Shown: positions 27,807 to 39,770 of the stretch, one piece after another
Layout: every line of letters begins with the position of its first letter
How positions within the stretch are numbered: the first letter of the stretch is position 1
Origin: Lachancea mirantina
Taxonomy: Eukaryota; Ascomycota; Saccharomycetes; Saccharomycetales; Saccharomycetaceae
Length of the DNA stretch: 64,000 bases
Reading direction: 5' to 3'
Assembly (NCBI GenBank): GCA_900074745.1
Contig: LT598469.1
Span: forward strand, 1,178,001-1,242,000
The notes under the pieces: model-generated
The model's input: the letters and a program-made list of their open reading frames with translations, nothing else
The model's database searches: none
Told to the model about the DNA's origin: nothing
Position numbers and translations under genes: made by a program

Positions 27807-28301
27807 GAAAGGTCTAGAGTCTATTTGGGCTGCAAACTGCTTCACTAGTGGGATTATGGGGTCTCAAATTTCCGTGTTACTGTTCATCGTTGAGATTTAA
27901 ATAGGTATCAATTTTCGTGAAGAAGCCCAGCTCTCAAAGTCATCATATCATTATCCTTGAAATATCCAAGAAAGGCTGATCTTTACGTGAAGAACAAGAC
28001 CAGTAGAGATAGGTACAGTTTATACAGAATGGGTCAATTCACCAAAGAGCTTTTTAGCTCGTGTCAATATTTTAAACTAATTTACAGTATTCGATCGTTA
28101 TAAAGGGTAATTAAATGTCGGAAAGTTAAATACTTTAAATTGAAAACGTTCATTGAGTTCACTTATTGGCTGCCATCAGCTTGGCAGTTCTCCGCGTGCG
28201 TAATCAAACAATGTCTGCTTTAAAGTCCCCACAAAAAAGCGAGAGGTTTGAGTAGCTTTCAGAGAGTGCCCTTCGCAGAATAGAATTGAGGTATACCTCG
28301 C
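27807..28301. other. AIM23 promoter and URA2 3' flank
   Basis: 495 bp AT-rich spacer; nothing recognised. Confidence 0.35.
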
Positions 28302-31300
28302 TCACAAGTCGACACCCATTACCATGGCAAGAAGCGCCATCCTCACGAACATACCGTAACGCATTTGTCTGAAGTACGCGGCACGATGATCGTAGTCAAC
28401 TTCTTCGCGAATCTCGTTCACTCTGGGTAGTGGATGCATCACAACCATGTGGTCCTTTGCATGAGAGAGAATTTTGTTATCAACGATGTAAACGTCCTTT
28501 AGACGTTCGTACTCCTCAGGGTGTTCAAATCTCTCCTGTTGAACCCTGGTGCAGTACAGAACATCGGATCTAGAGATGATGTCTGGAGTCAATATTTCAC
28601 TTTCCACACCGAGAAGACCTGCGTTTGATAGCTCTTTACGGAGAGCCTGTGGTAGTCTCAGTTCATTTGGAGATACCAAATTAATTCTGACTTGGTAGTG
28701 ACGCAGTAAACGGCAGAGGGAATGTACCGGCCTACCGTACTTTAAATCGCCCATAAAGGTCACTGTGATACCATTCACGGTACCCAACTCCTCACGAATG
28801 GTGAATAGGTCAAGGAACGCCTGAGTAGGGTGCTCGCGAGAGCCGTTACCACCATTCAGAATAGGAACGGGAGAGTATTTCGCCGCAGTGTGGGCGGACA
28901 TCTCGTCATGGTGACGCAAGACAATAGCATCAGAATAGCATGCCATCGTTCTTATGGTGTCCTGTAAAGTCTCACCTTTTTTAACGGATGATGAAGTGGT
29001 ATTAACATTGACTGTTCTGCCACCCAGCCGCTCCATAGCAGCAATGAAAGAGGAAGAAGTACGTGTAGATGGTTCATAAAAGAGTGTTGTTAGAACACGA
29101 CCCTTCATGATATCTAAAACACCCTCTCTCTCTACAGCCGATCTCAATTCCTGCGCGACAGCAAATAGTGCATGAAAATCTGAACGCTTGAATTGATTGA
29201 CAGATAAGATATTTCTGCGCAAAAACGGATTGTTGCCGCGAATCAAACTGTAAATTGCACCTGGAGCTGCAAGCTCTTTTGGAGGTCTTGAAGACATTAA
29301 TCTTTGCTCTAGAGGCTGATCAAGCAAAGCTTCCTCATCATCTTCAATGGCAGCAACGGACGAACGCTTCTCATTAGAGAAAGAAAACCTCTTTCTAGAG
29401 GATGAGAAAGGTGTTGGCGTCTCTGCACTGGGTGTTGATGTCGTCAAACTTTGTTTACTAAGTGTATTGGTCAATGATTTGCCATTGGCTTCCGCAGTGA
29501 CTAGATCTCCACTTAAAACTATAGTCTCGTCGTTTACCAAAACACGTTCAACGCCGCCAGTCAAGCCACCCTTGGTGTATGGAGACCATCTTTTGGTGTG
29601 TCTGAAAGTGAAATCTAAGTCAATCTCGACAACCGCATTTTGCTTGGGAATGTTGAATATTTGCGCCGGATTGTCGTGTAATCTCTCAACTATGTCGTCA
29701 ATCGAAAGTTTTCCCTCATTAACAGCTGATAGAAGCAATGGGAGCGCTTCTTTGATACCGATACCGGTGACTACTTTGTTGCCAGTGACATCCGCCAACG
29801 CGGTAGGTAAAGAACCTACCGAGAAGGCATCAATCACGTCTAAGTTATTCCACAAGAACTCCTGGTCTTCTAGAGTTGGTAGGAACAGAGCCTCAGGATA
29901 GTCTTCCTGGCTAACAAACAGAGCGTGCACGTTAACGTCACAAGTTACTTTGCTTTGCTTTTCTTTGACAGTTTTGATCAAAGCAAGATCGTCCTTGTGA
30001 CAGACACCGGTAATGTGAATGGCCCTGTTTTGGAGTGAGGCCAGCAGTATCACAGACGCCAAATCCGAAGTTTTGGCTTCTGCGATAACTTGTTTCTCGA
30101 CCGGCCAATTTTTCAAATGATCAGCCACCATGGAAACTTTGTTGGACAATTCCCTGTAGGGAATAAATAAAGCGTTGGCTTCCTGAGCACATTCGGCTAT
30201 CTCGTTCAAGTTATGAGCTGTAGCCGCAACGGTGAAAGCGAAATCTGTGTATGCAGAGTCTTTCACAACTGAACGGGCAGCAGCTAAAGATTTTTCGTTT
30301 GTTATAACAGGTCCGCGAGTTGACTTGGGCATAATCTGAGAGTACGTGAAACCCGATTCGGCAGAAACTCTTGTGATTTCCTTCATTTCGGCAGGTCCCT
30401 TGACAACGTTGGAGACATTGGGGATGTAGGCCGAAACATTGATCAGGCCCGGAATTGTGACCGTCCTGTGAGAGGTTTGTGCATCACGCTCAGAAACGTC
30501 GAGTTGTAAATGTCTGGACAGAGCTTCAATAAGTAGCTTTGCGCACTTCACGTTAGTGACGAGAGGAACTGAATAGTCAACAGCCATACGACGTGTCCTA
30601 TAACCCTTCGACACATAAGAGGCAGGACGGCGGAATCTGTTAGCAGATGGAAGATTGATGTATAGGTCAATTTTGTTGTTTGCTAAGTGTTGCGTCAGCG
30701 AATATTCGGATTTTTCATCTCCTTCACTTAACACCTCCAAGTATTGCACGGGAATACCATGCTCAGAGATGAAATCAGCAGTACCGGCTGTTGCAAATAA
30801 TTTGAAGCCGAGGTTATAAAGTTTCTTGACAGATGGCAACATTTCTTGTTTTTCTTTGAAAGAACCGATTGACAGAAGAATGTTTTTCTTTGGCAATTTG
30901 AAGCCCGTGGAAAGAAGAGATTTCAAATAAGCTTCATATTTCGAGTGACCAAAACAGGCGACTTCACCAGTAGAAGCCATTTCAACGCCCAACACTGGAT
31001 CCGCACCAGCTAATCTAGGGAAAGAAAACTGTGGTACCTTGATAGCAACATAATCGTCTGGCAATTTTTCCGTTGGGTAAGGCTTGACCGGTAGTCCGAC
31101 CACGGCTTCTGTTGCCATCTCAATCAGGTTAACACCCACTACTTTTGAAATAAATGGGAAGGAACGAGAAGCCCGTACATTACACTCAATGACTTTGATA
31201 TCATTGTTCTTAGCGATAAATTGAATGTTCATTGGACCAGTAATCTTCAAGGCAGTTGCAATCTTTGCCGTTGCAACAACGATTCTGTTAACCGTTTCGG

Positions 31301-34300
31301 GGTCAAGATCCTGTGGTGGCACGATCAATGTAGCATCACCAGAATGAACACCTGCATTCTCTACATGTTCAGAAACGACATGCATTACAAGCTCACCGTC
31401 TTTTGCAACAGCGTCCATTTCGATCTCTTTGGCGTTCTCAATATATTTGGTGATAACGACGGGATAGTCTCGAGAAACTTCGACGGCCTGGTTAAGATAG
31501 GAGGCAAGATCATCTTTGGAGTAGACCGTATTCATAGCGGCACCTGACAAAACGTAAGATGGGCGAACCAAAACAGGGTAGCCCACGTTTTCTGCAAACG
31601 ACTCTGCTTCGTCTATAGAAGTCAACTCCTTCCAAGCCGGTTGGTCAACACCAATCTGATCAAGCATACGAGAAAACTTGTATCTATTCTCCGCCGAATC
31701 GATCATTTCCGGTGTTGTACCCAGAATCTTGACATTTTCACGGTGGAGTGACATTGCAATGTTATTGGATGTCTGTCCGCCCATCGACACAACTACACCA
31801 GCGGAGGTTTCAGCTTCATATATGTCCAATACTCTCTCCAAGTTGATGGTTTCAAAATATAGTCTATCAGCCTCATCATAATCTGTAGAAACGGTTTCCG
31901 GATTATAATTGACCATAATAGTCTTGATATTGTTTTTCCTCAAAGTACGAACGGCAGTGACCGCACACCAGTCAAATTCCACTGAAGATCCAATACGGTA
32001 GACACCAGAACCTAAGACCATTACACCATGATCATTGAAGTCAAGGTCATGAGCGGCGGCATTGTAAGTCATGTATAGGTAATTGGTGTGCGCGGGAAAC
32101 TCGGCGGCCACTGTATCAATTTGTTTGACAAAAGGAACAATGCCATGCTCCTTACGCAAACGACGAATTGCTACTTCGTTCGAGTTCAAAAACTTCGCAA
32201 TCTGTCTGTCGTCAAAACCCAACTGCTTTGCTTGCTTCAAGAGTGCAAAAGGCAGATTTTCCTTAACACTATAAGATTCGATCTTGCGAACAAACTGAAT
32301 GAGATCATATAACTTGTTCAAAAACCACTTATCAATGTTCGTCATTGACCACACTTTTTCGACCGAGTAATCAAGCTTCGAAAAGGCATTTGCTATAGCG
32401 AAAATGCGCATATCAGAAGGATGAGTCAATTCGTAATCGATGTCGAGGTCCCCTTCGGTTTCGTTAAAACCAAGATTGGCATATTCGGTCGAGCGAATAG
32501 CCTTTTGCATTGCTTCTTCAAAAGTTCTACCAACACTCATAACTTCACCAACAGATTTCATTGACGATGATAATTGGGTAGATACTCTCGTGAACTTCTT
32601 TAAATCCCATCTTGGCATTTTAACAACGCAGTAATCCAAAGATGGTTCAAAACAAGCACAAGTTGATTGGGTGACAGAGTTTCTAACCTCATTAAGCGGG
32701 ATGTTCAAACCCAGCTTCGCGGCCGTGTAGGCAAGCGGATAACCAGTTGCTTTTGATGCTAGCGCGGATGAACGAGATAAACGGGCGTTGACTTCGATGA
32801 TGCAATATTCTTTGCTGAAGGGGTTTAAGGCATATTGGATGTTACATTCACCAACCACACCTAAATGACGAATCACATTTACTGCTGTCGTTCTTAGCAT
32901 GTTGTAATCTTCGTCCGATAGAGTTTGAGAGGGCGCAACGACAATGGAATCACCTGTGTGAATTCCCAGGGGATCAAAATTTTCCATATTACAGACAGTA
33001 ATACAGTTGTCAAATGCATCGCGGACAACCTCATATTCCACTTCTTTCCACCCCTTCATGGATCTCTCTACCAGAACTTGAGGAGAGGAGGCGAACGCGA
33101 TGTTGCACAAATCTACGAGTTCTTTGTCATTGGAAGCGAATCCAGAACCCAAACCACCAAGGGCATAGGCAGCCCTCACGATTACAGGGTATCCGATGTC
33201 CTTTACGGCATCCAACGCCTCTTGCACAGAGGCCGCAGCCTTAGACTTGGCGCACTTTTCGTTAATCTCATCCATGGCGTTGGCAAAAAGCTCCCGGTCC
33301 TCAGTAGTAATAACGGTATCAATAGGGGTACCCAAAACTTTGACGCCTAGCGTCTCGAACTCATCTTTCATGGCAATTCCGACCGACAAGGCTGTTTGAC
33401 CTCCAAAGGTGACGTAGATGGCATCAGGACGTTCATGTAGAATTACCTTCCTCACAAACTCTGGTGTCACCGGTAGAAAGTAGACTTTGTCAGCAAGTCC
33501 CTTAGAGGTTTGAATCGTAGCGATATTAGGGTTGATAAGAATTGTGTATATTCCCTCTTCCTTCAAAGCTTTGATAGCTTGAGAACCAGAATAATCAAAT
33601 TCGCCTGCTTGACCAATGGACAACCCACCTGATCCAAGAACTAAAACCTTTTTAGCCTCAACTCTTGGGTGAGCAGTCAAGTTTTCATCGATCTTGCCTC
33701 CAGGGAACTCTACAGCCTTAAGCTGCTTGTTGAATTTGAAATCTTTCACAGACTTGATGAAGACGTCAAACAAGAATTCGGTGTCCCGTGGCCCCGGCGT
33801 GGATTCCGGGTGAAATTGAACCGAGAAATAAGGCAATTTAGTATTGTAAATACCTTCATTAGAGCCGTCATTGGCGTTCGTGAAAAGTGGTTTCCAGCCT
33901 TCGGTCAAGCTGTTAACGTCAACAGCAAAACCATGGTTTTGCGAAGTAATGTAGCACTTACCTGAAATTGCGGAAGTACACGGGATGTTTTGACCTCTGT
34001 TACCAAACTTTAACTTAAGGGTTGAAGCACCGGAAGCACGGGCCAACAATTGATGACCCAAACAGATACCAAAAATAGGGGACTTCTTGGATTCGATAAC
34101 AATTGACAGCCTTTCTGTAAGCTCAGAGAGAACGGAAGGATCACCTGGACCGTTGGAAATGAATAAACCATCGTACTCATCTTGAGTAAAGTCGTAGTCC
34201 CAGGGGACCACAAGCAACTCGACGCCTCGCTTGACAAAACAGCGGATCTGATTGTACTTCATACCGACGTCAACGACAAGAATTCTGAGTACTTTACCGT

Positions 34301-34967
34301 CGGGCCCCTTTTGTAGAGTGATACCCTCGTGGTCAGTTGGAGGCTCGTAAAGAACAGGCTCTTTAATAGAGACTTTGGCTACCAAATTTTGCACGTTAGG
34401 GTCGATCCAGTCGGGAACATCGAAAGCTTCACGCCATTCGGCACTGGCTGCACGGTCAGCGTCGCTGTTTTCTTTCTGCAGCGCGAGACGCCCAAGCATA
34501 GAACCAGCGTCTCTCAAGTGCTTGGTAAGAGCTCTTGTGTCAACACCGTAGACAGCAGGGATACACTGTTCTTTGAGCCAAGCGCCAAGAGACGATTTGG
34601 CAAGCCAGTGAGAGTAATCCTCTGTATAGTGCGCAACGACCAAACCTGCAATATGGATCCTGTTACTCTCAAAATATCTGGGCAAGGTTTCAACGTACTC
34701 ATCCATGAGGTTACGATCAGGAACACCGTAGTTACCAACAAGAGGGTAAGTGATGACCAGGATTTGGCCCTCGTAGGAGGGATCGGTCACCGAGTCTGGA
34801 TAACCCACCATACCCGTCTGGAATACGAGTTCACCAGCGGCGGCGACTGGAGCACCAAAGGAGTAGCCTTGAAGAGAAGTGCCGTCTTGGAGTTCCAGCA
34901 TAAAAAGGCGGCTACCAGTAGACTCCATTGGAGGAGTAATGGGCGCAGTAGGCACAATGATGGACAT
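28302..34967 (-). CDS. URA2: Ura2: carbamoyl-phosphate synthase / aspartate transcarbamylase fusion
   Basis: 2221 residues (2214 in S. cerevisiae, YJL130C). Order: glutamine amidotransferase (about 20-400; nucleophile Cys302 in FGICLGHQ), carbamoyl-phosphate synthase halves with ATP-grasp folds (about 435-975 and 980-1500), regulatory MGS-like region, an inactive dihydroorotase-like domain (about 1480-1830) that lacks the active metal-binding HxH, and C-terminal aspartate transcarbamylase (about 1915-2221; [20 protein letters not shown]). It catalyses the first two steps of pyrimidine synthesis and is feedback-inhibited by UTP. A Ser-rich linker with RKRFSFS (about 1860) is a PKA-type site. 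The first ATG, at 34967, is used. Confidence 0.98.
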   Translation of the reverse strand: MSIIVPTAPITPPMESTGSRLFMLELQDGTSLQGYSFGAPVAAAGELVFQTGMVGYPDSVTDPSYEGQILVITYPLVGNYGVPDRNLMDEYVETLPRYFESNRIHIAGLVVAHYTEDYSHWLAKSSLGAWLKEQCIPAVYGVDTRALTKHLRDAGSMLGRLALQKENSDADRAASAEWREAFDVPDWIDPNVQNLVAKVSIKEPVLYEPPTDHEGITLQKGPDGKVLRILVVDVGMKYNQIRCFVKRGVELLVVPWDYDFTQDEYDGLFISNGPGDPSVLSELTERLSIVIESKKSPIFGICLGHQLLARASGASTLKLKFGNRGQNIPCTSAISGKCYITSQNHGFAVDVNSLTEGWKPLFTNANDGSNEGIYNTKLPYFSVQFHPESTPGPRDTEFLFDVFIKSVKDFKFNKQLKAVEFPGGKIDENLTAHPRVEAKKVLVLGSGGLSIGQAGEFDYSGSQAIKALKEEGIYTILINPNIATIQTSKGLADKVYFLPVTPEFVRKVILHERPDAIYVTFGGQTALSVGIAMKDEFETLGVKVLGTPIDTVITTEDRELFANAMDEINEKCAKSKAAASVQEALDAVKDIGYPVIVRAAYALGGLGSGFASNDKELVDLCNIAFASSPQVLVERSMKGWKEVEYEVVRDAFDNCITVCNMENFDPLGIHTGDSIVVAPSQTLSDEDYNMLRTTAVNVIRHLGVVGECNIQYALNPFSKEYCIIEVNARLSRSSALASKATGYPLAYTAAKLGLNIPLNEVRNSVTQSTCACFEPSLDYCVVKMPRWDLKKFTRVSTQLSSSMKSVGEVMSVGRTFEEAMQKAIRSTEYANLGFNETEGDLDIDYELTHPSDMRIFAIANAFSKLDYSVEKVWSMTNIDKWFLNKLYDLIQFVRKIESYSVKENLPFALLKQAKQLGFDDRQIAKFLNSNEVAIRRLRKEHGIVPFVKQIDTVAAEFPAHTNYLYMTYNAAAHDLDFNDHGVMVLGSGVYRIGSSVEFDWCAVTAVRTLRKNNIKTIMVNYNPETVSTDYDEADRLYFETINLERVLDIYEAETSAGVVVSMGGQTSNNIAMSLHRENVKILGTTPEMIDSAENRYKFSRMLDQIGVDQPAWKELTSIDEAESFAENVGYPVLVRPSYVLSGAAMNTVYSKDDLASYLNQAVEVSRDYPVVITKYIENAKEIEMDAVAKDGELVMHVVSEHVENAGVHSGDATLIVPPQDLDPETVNRIVVATAKIATALKITGPMNIQFIAKNNDIKVIECNVRASRSFPFISKVVGVNLIEMATEAVVGLPVKPYPTEKLPDDYVAIKVPQFSFPRLAGADPVLGVEMASTGEVACFGHSKYEAYLKSLLSTGFKLPKKNILLSIGSFKEKQEMLPSVKKLYNLGFKLFATAGTADFISEHGIPVQYLEVLSEGDEKSEYSLTQHLANNKIDLYINLPSANRFRRPASYVSKGYRTRRMAVDYSVPLVTNVKCAKLLIEALSRHLQLDVSERDAQTSHRTVTIPGLINVSAYIPNVSNVVKGPAEMKEITRVSAESGFTYSQIMPKSTRGPVITNEKSLAAARSVVKDSAYTDFAFTVAATAHNLNEIAECAQEANALFIPYRELSNKVSMVADHLKNWPVEKQVIAEAKTSDLASVILLASLQNRAIHITGVCHKDDLALIKTVKEKQSKVTCDVNVHALFVSQEDYPEALFLPTLEDQEFLWNNLDVIDAFSVGSLPTALADVTGNKVVTGIGIKEALPLLLSAVNEGKLSIDDIVERLHDNPAQIFNIPKQNAVVEIDLDFTFRHTKRWSPYTKGGLTGGVERVLVNDETIVLSGDLVTAEANGKSLTNTLSKQSLTTSTPSAETPTPFSSSRKRFSFSNEKRSSVAAIEDDEEALLDQPLEQRLMSSRPPKELAAPGAIYSLIRGNNPFLRRNILSVNQFKRSDFHALFAVAQELRSAVEREGVLDIMKGRVLTTLFYEPSTRTSSSFIAAMERLGGRTVNVNTTSSSVKKGETLQDTIRTMACYSDAIVLRHHDEMSAHTAAKYSPVPILNGGNGSREHPTQAFLDLFTIREELGTVNGITVTFMGDLKYGRPVHSLCRLLRHYQVRINLVSPNELRLPQALRKELSNAGLLGVESEILTPDIISRSDVLYCTRVQQERFEHPEEYERLKDVYIVDNKILSHAKDHMVVMHPLPRVNEIREEVDYDHRAAYFRQMRYGMFVRMALLAMVMGVDL

Positions 34968-35973
34968 TTCTTATGAGGTGAGTTTCGCGCGAGTCTTAGA
35001 GAGAGGATGAATACACCACTGCAAGCAGTGGGGGACTGTGTATTACTATCGGGTTTGGCCGAAAATTAGCACAACAGTAAAACTTTATTTGCTGTCTATG
35101 CTGTTCTCAAACGGAGTTAACGAGGAAGGAATTCCTATAGAAACTTCGCTCAAAAAGGAATATGTGCTGCGTTACAGGGTTAGTCACCGCCTTCGCCTCG
35201 AGGGTTGCCTGAAATTGAACTGAAGTGCTGTGTGCTGGTGAGCCTGTCTCTTAAAGTCAAATCTCTTACTTTGGAACGAAAGATCTACCATTTGGACTCC
35301 TGTCACGTGCCTTCTCATTGCTCGTCGTTCATCGCTCACAGACAACTATTAGATCATGTCTTCAGTAAACGCACCTGAATCAGCACTGAAGATATCACGA
35401 CCAAGCTAAAACGCTCATTTTCCGCAAGCGAGATCGCTATTACACATACCAGAACAAAAAAGAGAGAAAACCTGAAAATCGAGAGGAAATGAATACGGGG
35501 GGACTTTGGGCCTATTCGGTTTCGCTGGTGATCAAAACTTTTACTAAGAAGATAATATACAAGAAGATAGTAATAATATGATAGGAATTATTAAAATTGG
35601 GGAACGAAAAACTTCCAATCCCAAAGGCTTTTTTCGAGACCTTTTATACCATTTGAGAGAAAATTTTTCAAGTTGCCGCCGATGACTGCGATATTGGAGT
35701 CCTACGGATAGCTCTGAGAAAATGTCTTTAGGGACATGCAGTGACGATGATGTAAATCTACGTACAAAATTACTTTAAAAGGTTAAGGAAAAGGCAGAAT
35801 GTCCTTAAAACGTCCCGGAATAAAAACCGGGACAAATGCGAATTTATCCGACGGAGATGTATAGACTCCGGCGGGGGTAGCGGCGGCTATAGTTGAGCCG
35901 TTTGAAAGACGGCTGAATAGGTTGATGGCCGAACATGTCAGAGGAGTAATTCCATGAACGGACGTTGCTCAAA
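34968..35973. promoter_or_regulatory. URA2 promoter and TRK1 3' flank with three small hairpins
   Basis: TCACGTG at 35303-35309 is a Cbf1-type site about 340 bp before the URA2 ATG. Three inverted repeats cluster on the TRK1 side: ATGTC/GACAT (35722-35737), GTCCCGG/CCGGGAC with an 8-nt loop (35812-35833) and AGCCGT/ACGGCT (35896-35914). The segment 35868-35892 is unusually GC-rich for this spacer. No protein gene seen. Confidence 0.45.
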
Positions 35974-38900
35974 TCAACGAGACGTCATTTCAGTGGGTGG
36001 CTTCCAGTTAGATTTTACAGCAGTGTCAGAGCGACTTAGCGTCGACTCTGCTGTTGATTCCGGGTATGAGTGCGCTGGAGATAGACTTCCATCGGACATG
36101 TGTCTGCCATTCAAAAGGGATCTCTCGTAGTTGACGCTGTGTAAATCGGGCACTCGTTGCTCCGGGGGCTCCGGGGCTGCTTGTGACTCCGGGGAGCTGG
36201 GTACGGCAGAATTTCGCGGCTGGAAGACAGATCCGAGACGGTGACGGAATGGTTTAGTGTGTCTGCGCAAATAACCAAGTAGAGGGTCTTCGGTGCCGCC
36301 CGCAGCACCTTGCGACTTGCTCTCTTCGAGGCGGTCTCGCCGCTCGAGCGTGTTGCTTGGTAGAATAATGGCCCGGTCCAATTTATAAGGCAAGCCTCTA
36401 TGACGCCCACGGATGAGCATCGAGATCATTATCAATTTGGAGAGTGTGTTAAACTGCGCCGAAAACGAAGTGTCCGTGTTCGGATATCCAAGCGACAGTC
36501 CAACGCAACCATAGGCACTTACGATTTCAAATAGCACTTGGAATACTGTAAAATCGGGCATTTTTGGGTCCTTTATTTTACCGCCCTCGCTAATGCAAAT
36601 GATGAACAATCCCAAAAACAGAAACCATAAATCGAAAGATAGCTGTCTTCTCAAATGAGCCCCTATGAACGATTTGGGGCTATCTTCAAGTAAACGCTGC
36701 TTTTCGATGTGTGCTTGGTTCTCGTTGTCAGAGTCTTCGTTCCCTTTCACGTAGACTCCAAGAGATTGCTCCTCGTATACATTCGTTCTCCTGATCGAGA
36801 TGGCCAATGGAAGCACGGAAACATACATCATAAGCATGTAAGACACTTGAACAGCCGGATGAAGTTGCGCGAGATTGAGCACAGTAAATCCGGCTGTACG
36901 CGTGCTTATTGCTTGAAATAACCCGTCCAGAACTTTGAAGCCACTCGAAAGTCCATCAACGACAGCTGCCGTTAGGTCAAGGATGATGAAAAGAACCAAA
37001 TCTGTTACATTCAAAGCCACTAATATGAGCAATAGCCACCAGGTTGGAGCTCGAGGAAATAGAAGAGTAAAACAGCGACGAGGATGATCAAGGAGGAATC
37101 CAAGAGATTCCCTCCTTGATGATAGTTCTGGAGAAATCCTGAATAAAATCCATATGATGAATCTCAAAAGAATTGGGAAGCCAGTGTTCCCGATGACGAT
37201 AAACCACATCATGATAATGAGTGGATATATCGCTTTATTGAAGGAAGTCATCGAGTCGGGTGTTAGCGTAAGGCCAAGGTCGTTAAAAGCACTCATTGGC
37301 GTGAAGACGCCCCACCAAGCAGGCGATACACCATCTTCTCTCACGACTTTGATGTAGTTGTTCATGTTGGTAATCCAAGGACAGATTAATATGATTCCCA
37401 GGACATGAAACCCAAAGTAGTATATTACTAATAATCGACAGAGCAATTTAGTGGCACGGTACTCAACGCCTCCTAATTCAGTCTTTTGTGCATCGTTAAG
37501 ACCAACAAAAGTTGAGTTTCTCCCTATCCGGGGCTGCCCAGAGAGATAGTTGGTGCTCATTCTTTTCAAATGAGGAGGCCTTTTAGCGTTTTCAAATGTC
37601 AAGCCGTAATAGCCTTCTTCCTCGTCGGTCATTGTGTTCTCGGTGCGCTGACGATGCAGACTTGTTCTATCACGATTGCGGCTCAGGTCTCTACCACTAA
37701 GAGACCGTAATAAATTCGGTTGAGCTCCTTTATGCCCATGCAAAAACCGCCCTCGCTTCTTTCTCTCATCTTTCCACCTCTTATATATGATATCTTGAAA
37801 GCTCGGGGATCTCGCTAGCGTGTCAAGGTTCGACTTTTGACTTGGATCGAATGTGTAAGACCTTTCCGCATCTTTCCCTACCGTGTCTCCGTACTGAACC
37901 GCTGACGCAGAATGTATGCTTTCCACCGCCGGGTCGGAATTGTGTTCCTCAGAGGCGCTCAATTCTCTCTCAGGACTGTTCTCTTTCAGCTCGTCAGCAC
38001 TGTCAGAACCCTCATCTTCCAAGTCAGCATCGTTACCATCTTCATCAGAATCTCTCAGCCTCTGTCTTATTCTATGTCCTAGGCTTTTGGAAGACGAGAA
38101 TTTGCGGAAAATTTTTGGCCTCAATCTTCGAACAGCAGATTTTCGAGACTGAACACGATTTGTACTCGAGTGGGGGCCTATAGGAGGCTTAGTGATTTCG
38201 AATTGAATTGTCGGTTCGTTTTCGCCCTGAAATTGAGGGTTTTCTGGGTGGCTATCACTTTCCTCGCCATTGTAAGATTGAGGTTGGCTGTAGACATCTC
38301 TTTCATCGTCCTCGGTAATGCCTTTTGGGACTTCAGCTGAATCTTCGAGGCTGCTGCTACTCCCTTGTATATCAGTCGTGTGAGACCTTGACGCATCCGG
38401 TGCCTCGCCGTTAAGGTCGTGGACGTGACGGCTACTAGATCTCTCCGTGGGACCAGATATTACCAGGGGAGGACCCAGATCCTCATTGTCACTCTCGCGA
38501 TGTTGGTTCTGAAGCATGGCTATAGATCTCAGCATGTCAGAAGGTGATATATCCCCCGATTGTCTCCTACCTTTAAATTTTTCCATCTTCTTTAACTTTT
38601 CGTCGGGCAATCCAGGCTTGGGCATCTTCCCAAATTTTACGCCAACATCTCCATCACCGCCACTTCTGGTCGGTTCCGCGTGGTATTCAGAGCTCTTCTG
38701 CAGCCCTGTGCTTCTCATGTCTGTCATTTCATGGTTTTCTTGATTATTATCCTCTTCCCTATTCACCATCTGACCGCTGAAAAGCTTGCTTTGAAAGTCC
38801 TCATTATTCCCTGCACCTGAAGCTTTCCTGCGCGACATGGTTCGTGTTGCCTCTCTTTGCATCAAAGTTCTGGTTCTGGCTATTCTGAAATTCTGTTTCG

Positions 38901-39330
38901 ACCATTCTTTGATGCCATCAAAGTACCTTTCGAACCAGTACAACCGCACAAACGCTAACCCACCATGAATCCAGATCGGAGTTGTAAAAAAACAGAGAAC
39001 GGTCAGCACAATCTGCTGGTAAAGACGCATATCATTCACATTTACGGTATTTAACCCGCCCTGGGTCACAGCACCCGTCGCCATGAAAAGAATATCAATG
39101 TAAGGGAAATTTTTGACCGGGTACATCAATATCGAACCGATGATCGCCATGCTTATGATGTAGAAGTAATGGACTGCAATGAAATTTGGAAGCACATGCT
39201 TGGCAAAAGGACGAACAACATGACCAAGCCATTCGATGAAGTCTCTCACCTTGTGACCCACAGTCTTCCGGTACCGAAAGTTTACGGGGGTAAGGGTGGG
39301 CCTTCGGCTGACAGTACGCCAGAACCCCAT
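35974..39330 (-). CDS. TRK1: High-affinity potassium transporter Trk1/Trk2
   Basis: 1118 residues (Trk1 1235, Trk2 889). Four M1-P-M2 units: the first is near the N-terminus (VHYFYIISMAIIGSILMYP, then GAVTQGGLNTV as the pore loop, about 50-130). A long hydrophilic, acidic cytosolic insert of about 470 residues follows, as in Trk1, and the other three units are in the C-terminal half (SAFNDLGLTLTP, STRTAGFTVLNL, SAYGCVGLSLGYP as pore loops). The final 100 residues are cytosolic and Ser/Pro-rich. Uptake of K+ at the plasma membrane sets turgor and membrane potential. Single gene for YJL129C/YKR050W. The ATG at 39330 begins MGFWRTVSRRPTLTPV, like Trk1. Confidence 0.96.
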   Translation of the reverse strand: MGFWRTVSRRPTLTPVNFRYRKTVGHKVRDFIEWLGHVVRPFAKHVLPNFIAVHYFYIISMAIIGSILMYPVKNFPYIDILFMATGAVTQGGLNTVNVNDMRLYQQIVLTVLCFFTTPIWIHGGLAFVRLYWFERYFDGIKEWSKQNFRIARTRTLMQREATRTMSRRKASGAGNNEDFQSKLFSGQMVNREEDNNQENHEMTDMRSTGLQKSSEYHAEPTRSGGDGDVGVKFGKMPKPGLPDEKLKKMEKFKGRRQSGDISPSDMLRSIAMLQNQHRESDNEDLGPPLVISGPTERSSSRHVHDLNGEAPDASRSHTTDIQGSSSSLEDSAEVPKGITEDDERDVYSQPQSYNGEESDSHPENPQFQGENEPTIQFEITKPPIGPHSSTNRVQSRKSAVRRLRPKIFRKFSSSKSLGHRIRQRLRDSDEDGNDADLEDEGSDSADELKENSPERELSASEEHNSDPAVESIHSASAVQYGDTVGKDAERSYTFDPSQKSNLDTLARSPSFQDIIYKRWKDERKKRGRFLHGHKGAQPNLLRSLSGRDLSRNRDRTSLHRQRTENTMTDEEEGYYGLTFENAKRPPHLKRMSTNYLSGQPRIGRNSTFVGLNDAQKTELGGVEYRATKLLCRLLVIYYFGFHVLGIILICPWITNMNNYIKVVREDGVSPAWWGVFTPMSAFNDLGLTLTPDSMTSFNKAIYPLIIMMWFIVIGNTGFPILLRFIIWILFRISPELSSRRESLGFLLDHPRRCFTLLFPRAPTWWLLLILVALNVTDLVLFIILDLTAAVVDGLSSGFKVLDGLFQAISTRTAGFTVLNLAQLHPAVQVSYMLMMYVSVLPLAISIRRTNVYEEQSLGVYVKGNEDSDNENQAHIEKQRLLEDSPKSFIGAHLRRQLSFDLWFLFLGLFIICISEGGKIKDPKMPDFTVFQVLFEIVSAYGCVGLSLGYPNTDTSFSAQFNTLSKLIMISMLIRGRHRGLPYKLDRAIILPSNTLERRDRLEESKSQGAAGGTEDPLLGYLRRHTKPFRHRLGSVFQPRNSAVPSSPESQAAPEPPEQRVPDLHSVNYERSLLNGRHMSDGSLSPAHSYPESTAESTLSRSDTAVKSNWKPPTEMTSR

Positions 39331-39770
39331 CAAATTTTCGATGCCGAAGCCTTATAAGATGAGGCAAGAATTTCGGTAATTTAAATTTTTTAGGCTCATA
39401 ATAATGAAAGACACGCAGCGGACAGGTAACGTGAAAAACCAAACAAAAACAGCTGAGCTACCTGAGCTATGATCAGGCCGATCAAGCCAAGATCAGGGGC
39501 TTCTAATAGCTGATTTTTTAGTTCCATATAAATTTTGAAGAGCTGTCGAATTTAGCGTGCTACGCTTAGTTCTCGGTGAAGAAAATTAGAAATGTTGGAT
39601 TGTTTTATGTTACAGAGGGATCTGTCTATGTTTATATGGCGAATGAATGAAAATTGAGCGGGGTGTGCTTTCACGCTAATTATGCATTGGAAATTTCTTG
39701 CAAGTCGAGTCGGTTGGTTAATATCAAAAGTAGAAAGAGCTGAATAAAAGTTTTGGCTTGGTACAGCAAG
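39331..39770. other. TRK1 promoter and PBS2 3' flank
   Basis: 440 bp; includes tandem gatcaggccgatcaagccaa (near 39470-39490). No gene seen. Confidence 0.35.

Noticed and set aside
33014-33350. Open frames on the plus strand across URA2
   Set aside because: URA2 is intact and conserved on the minus strand through this interval; these are shadow frames.
35700-35920. Box C/D snoRNA in the TRK1-URA2 spacer (ATGATGT and CTGA)
   Set aside because: Box C is imperfect, the boxes are about 160 nt apart, and no terminal stem pairs them.
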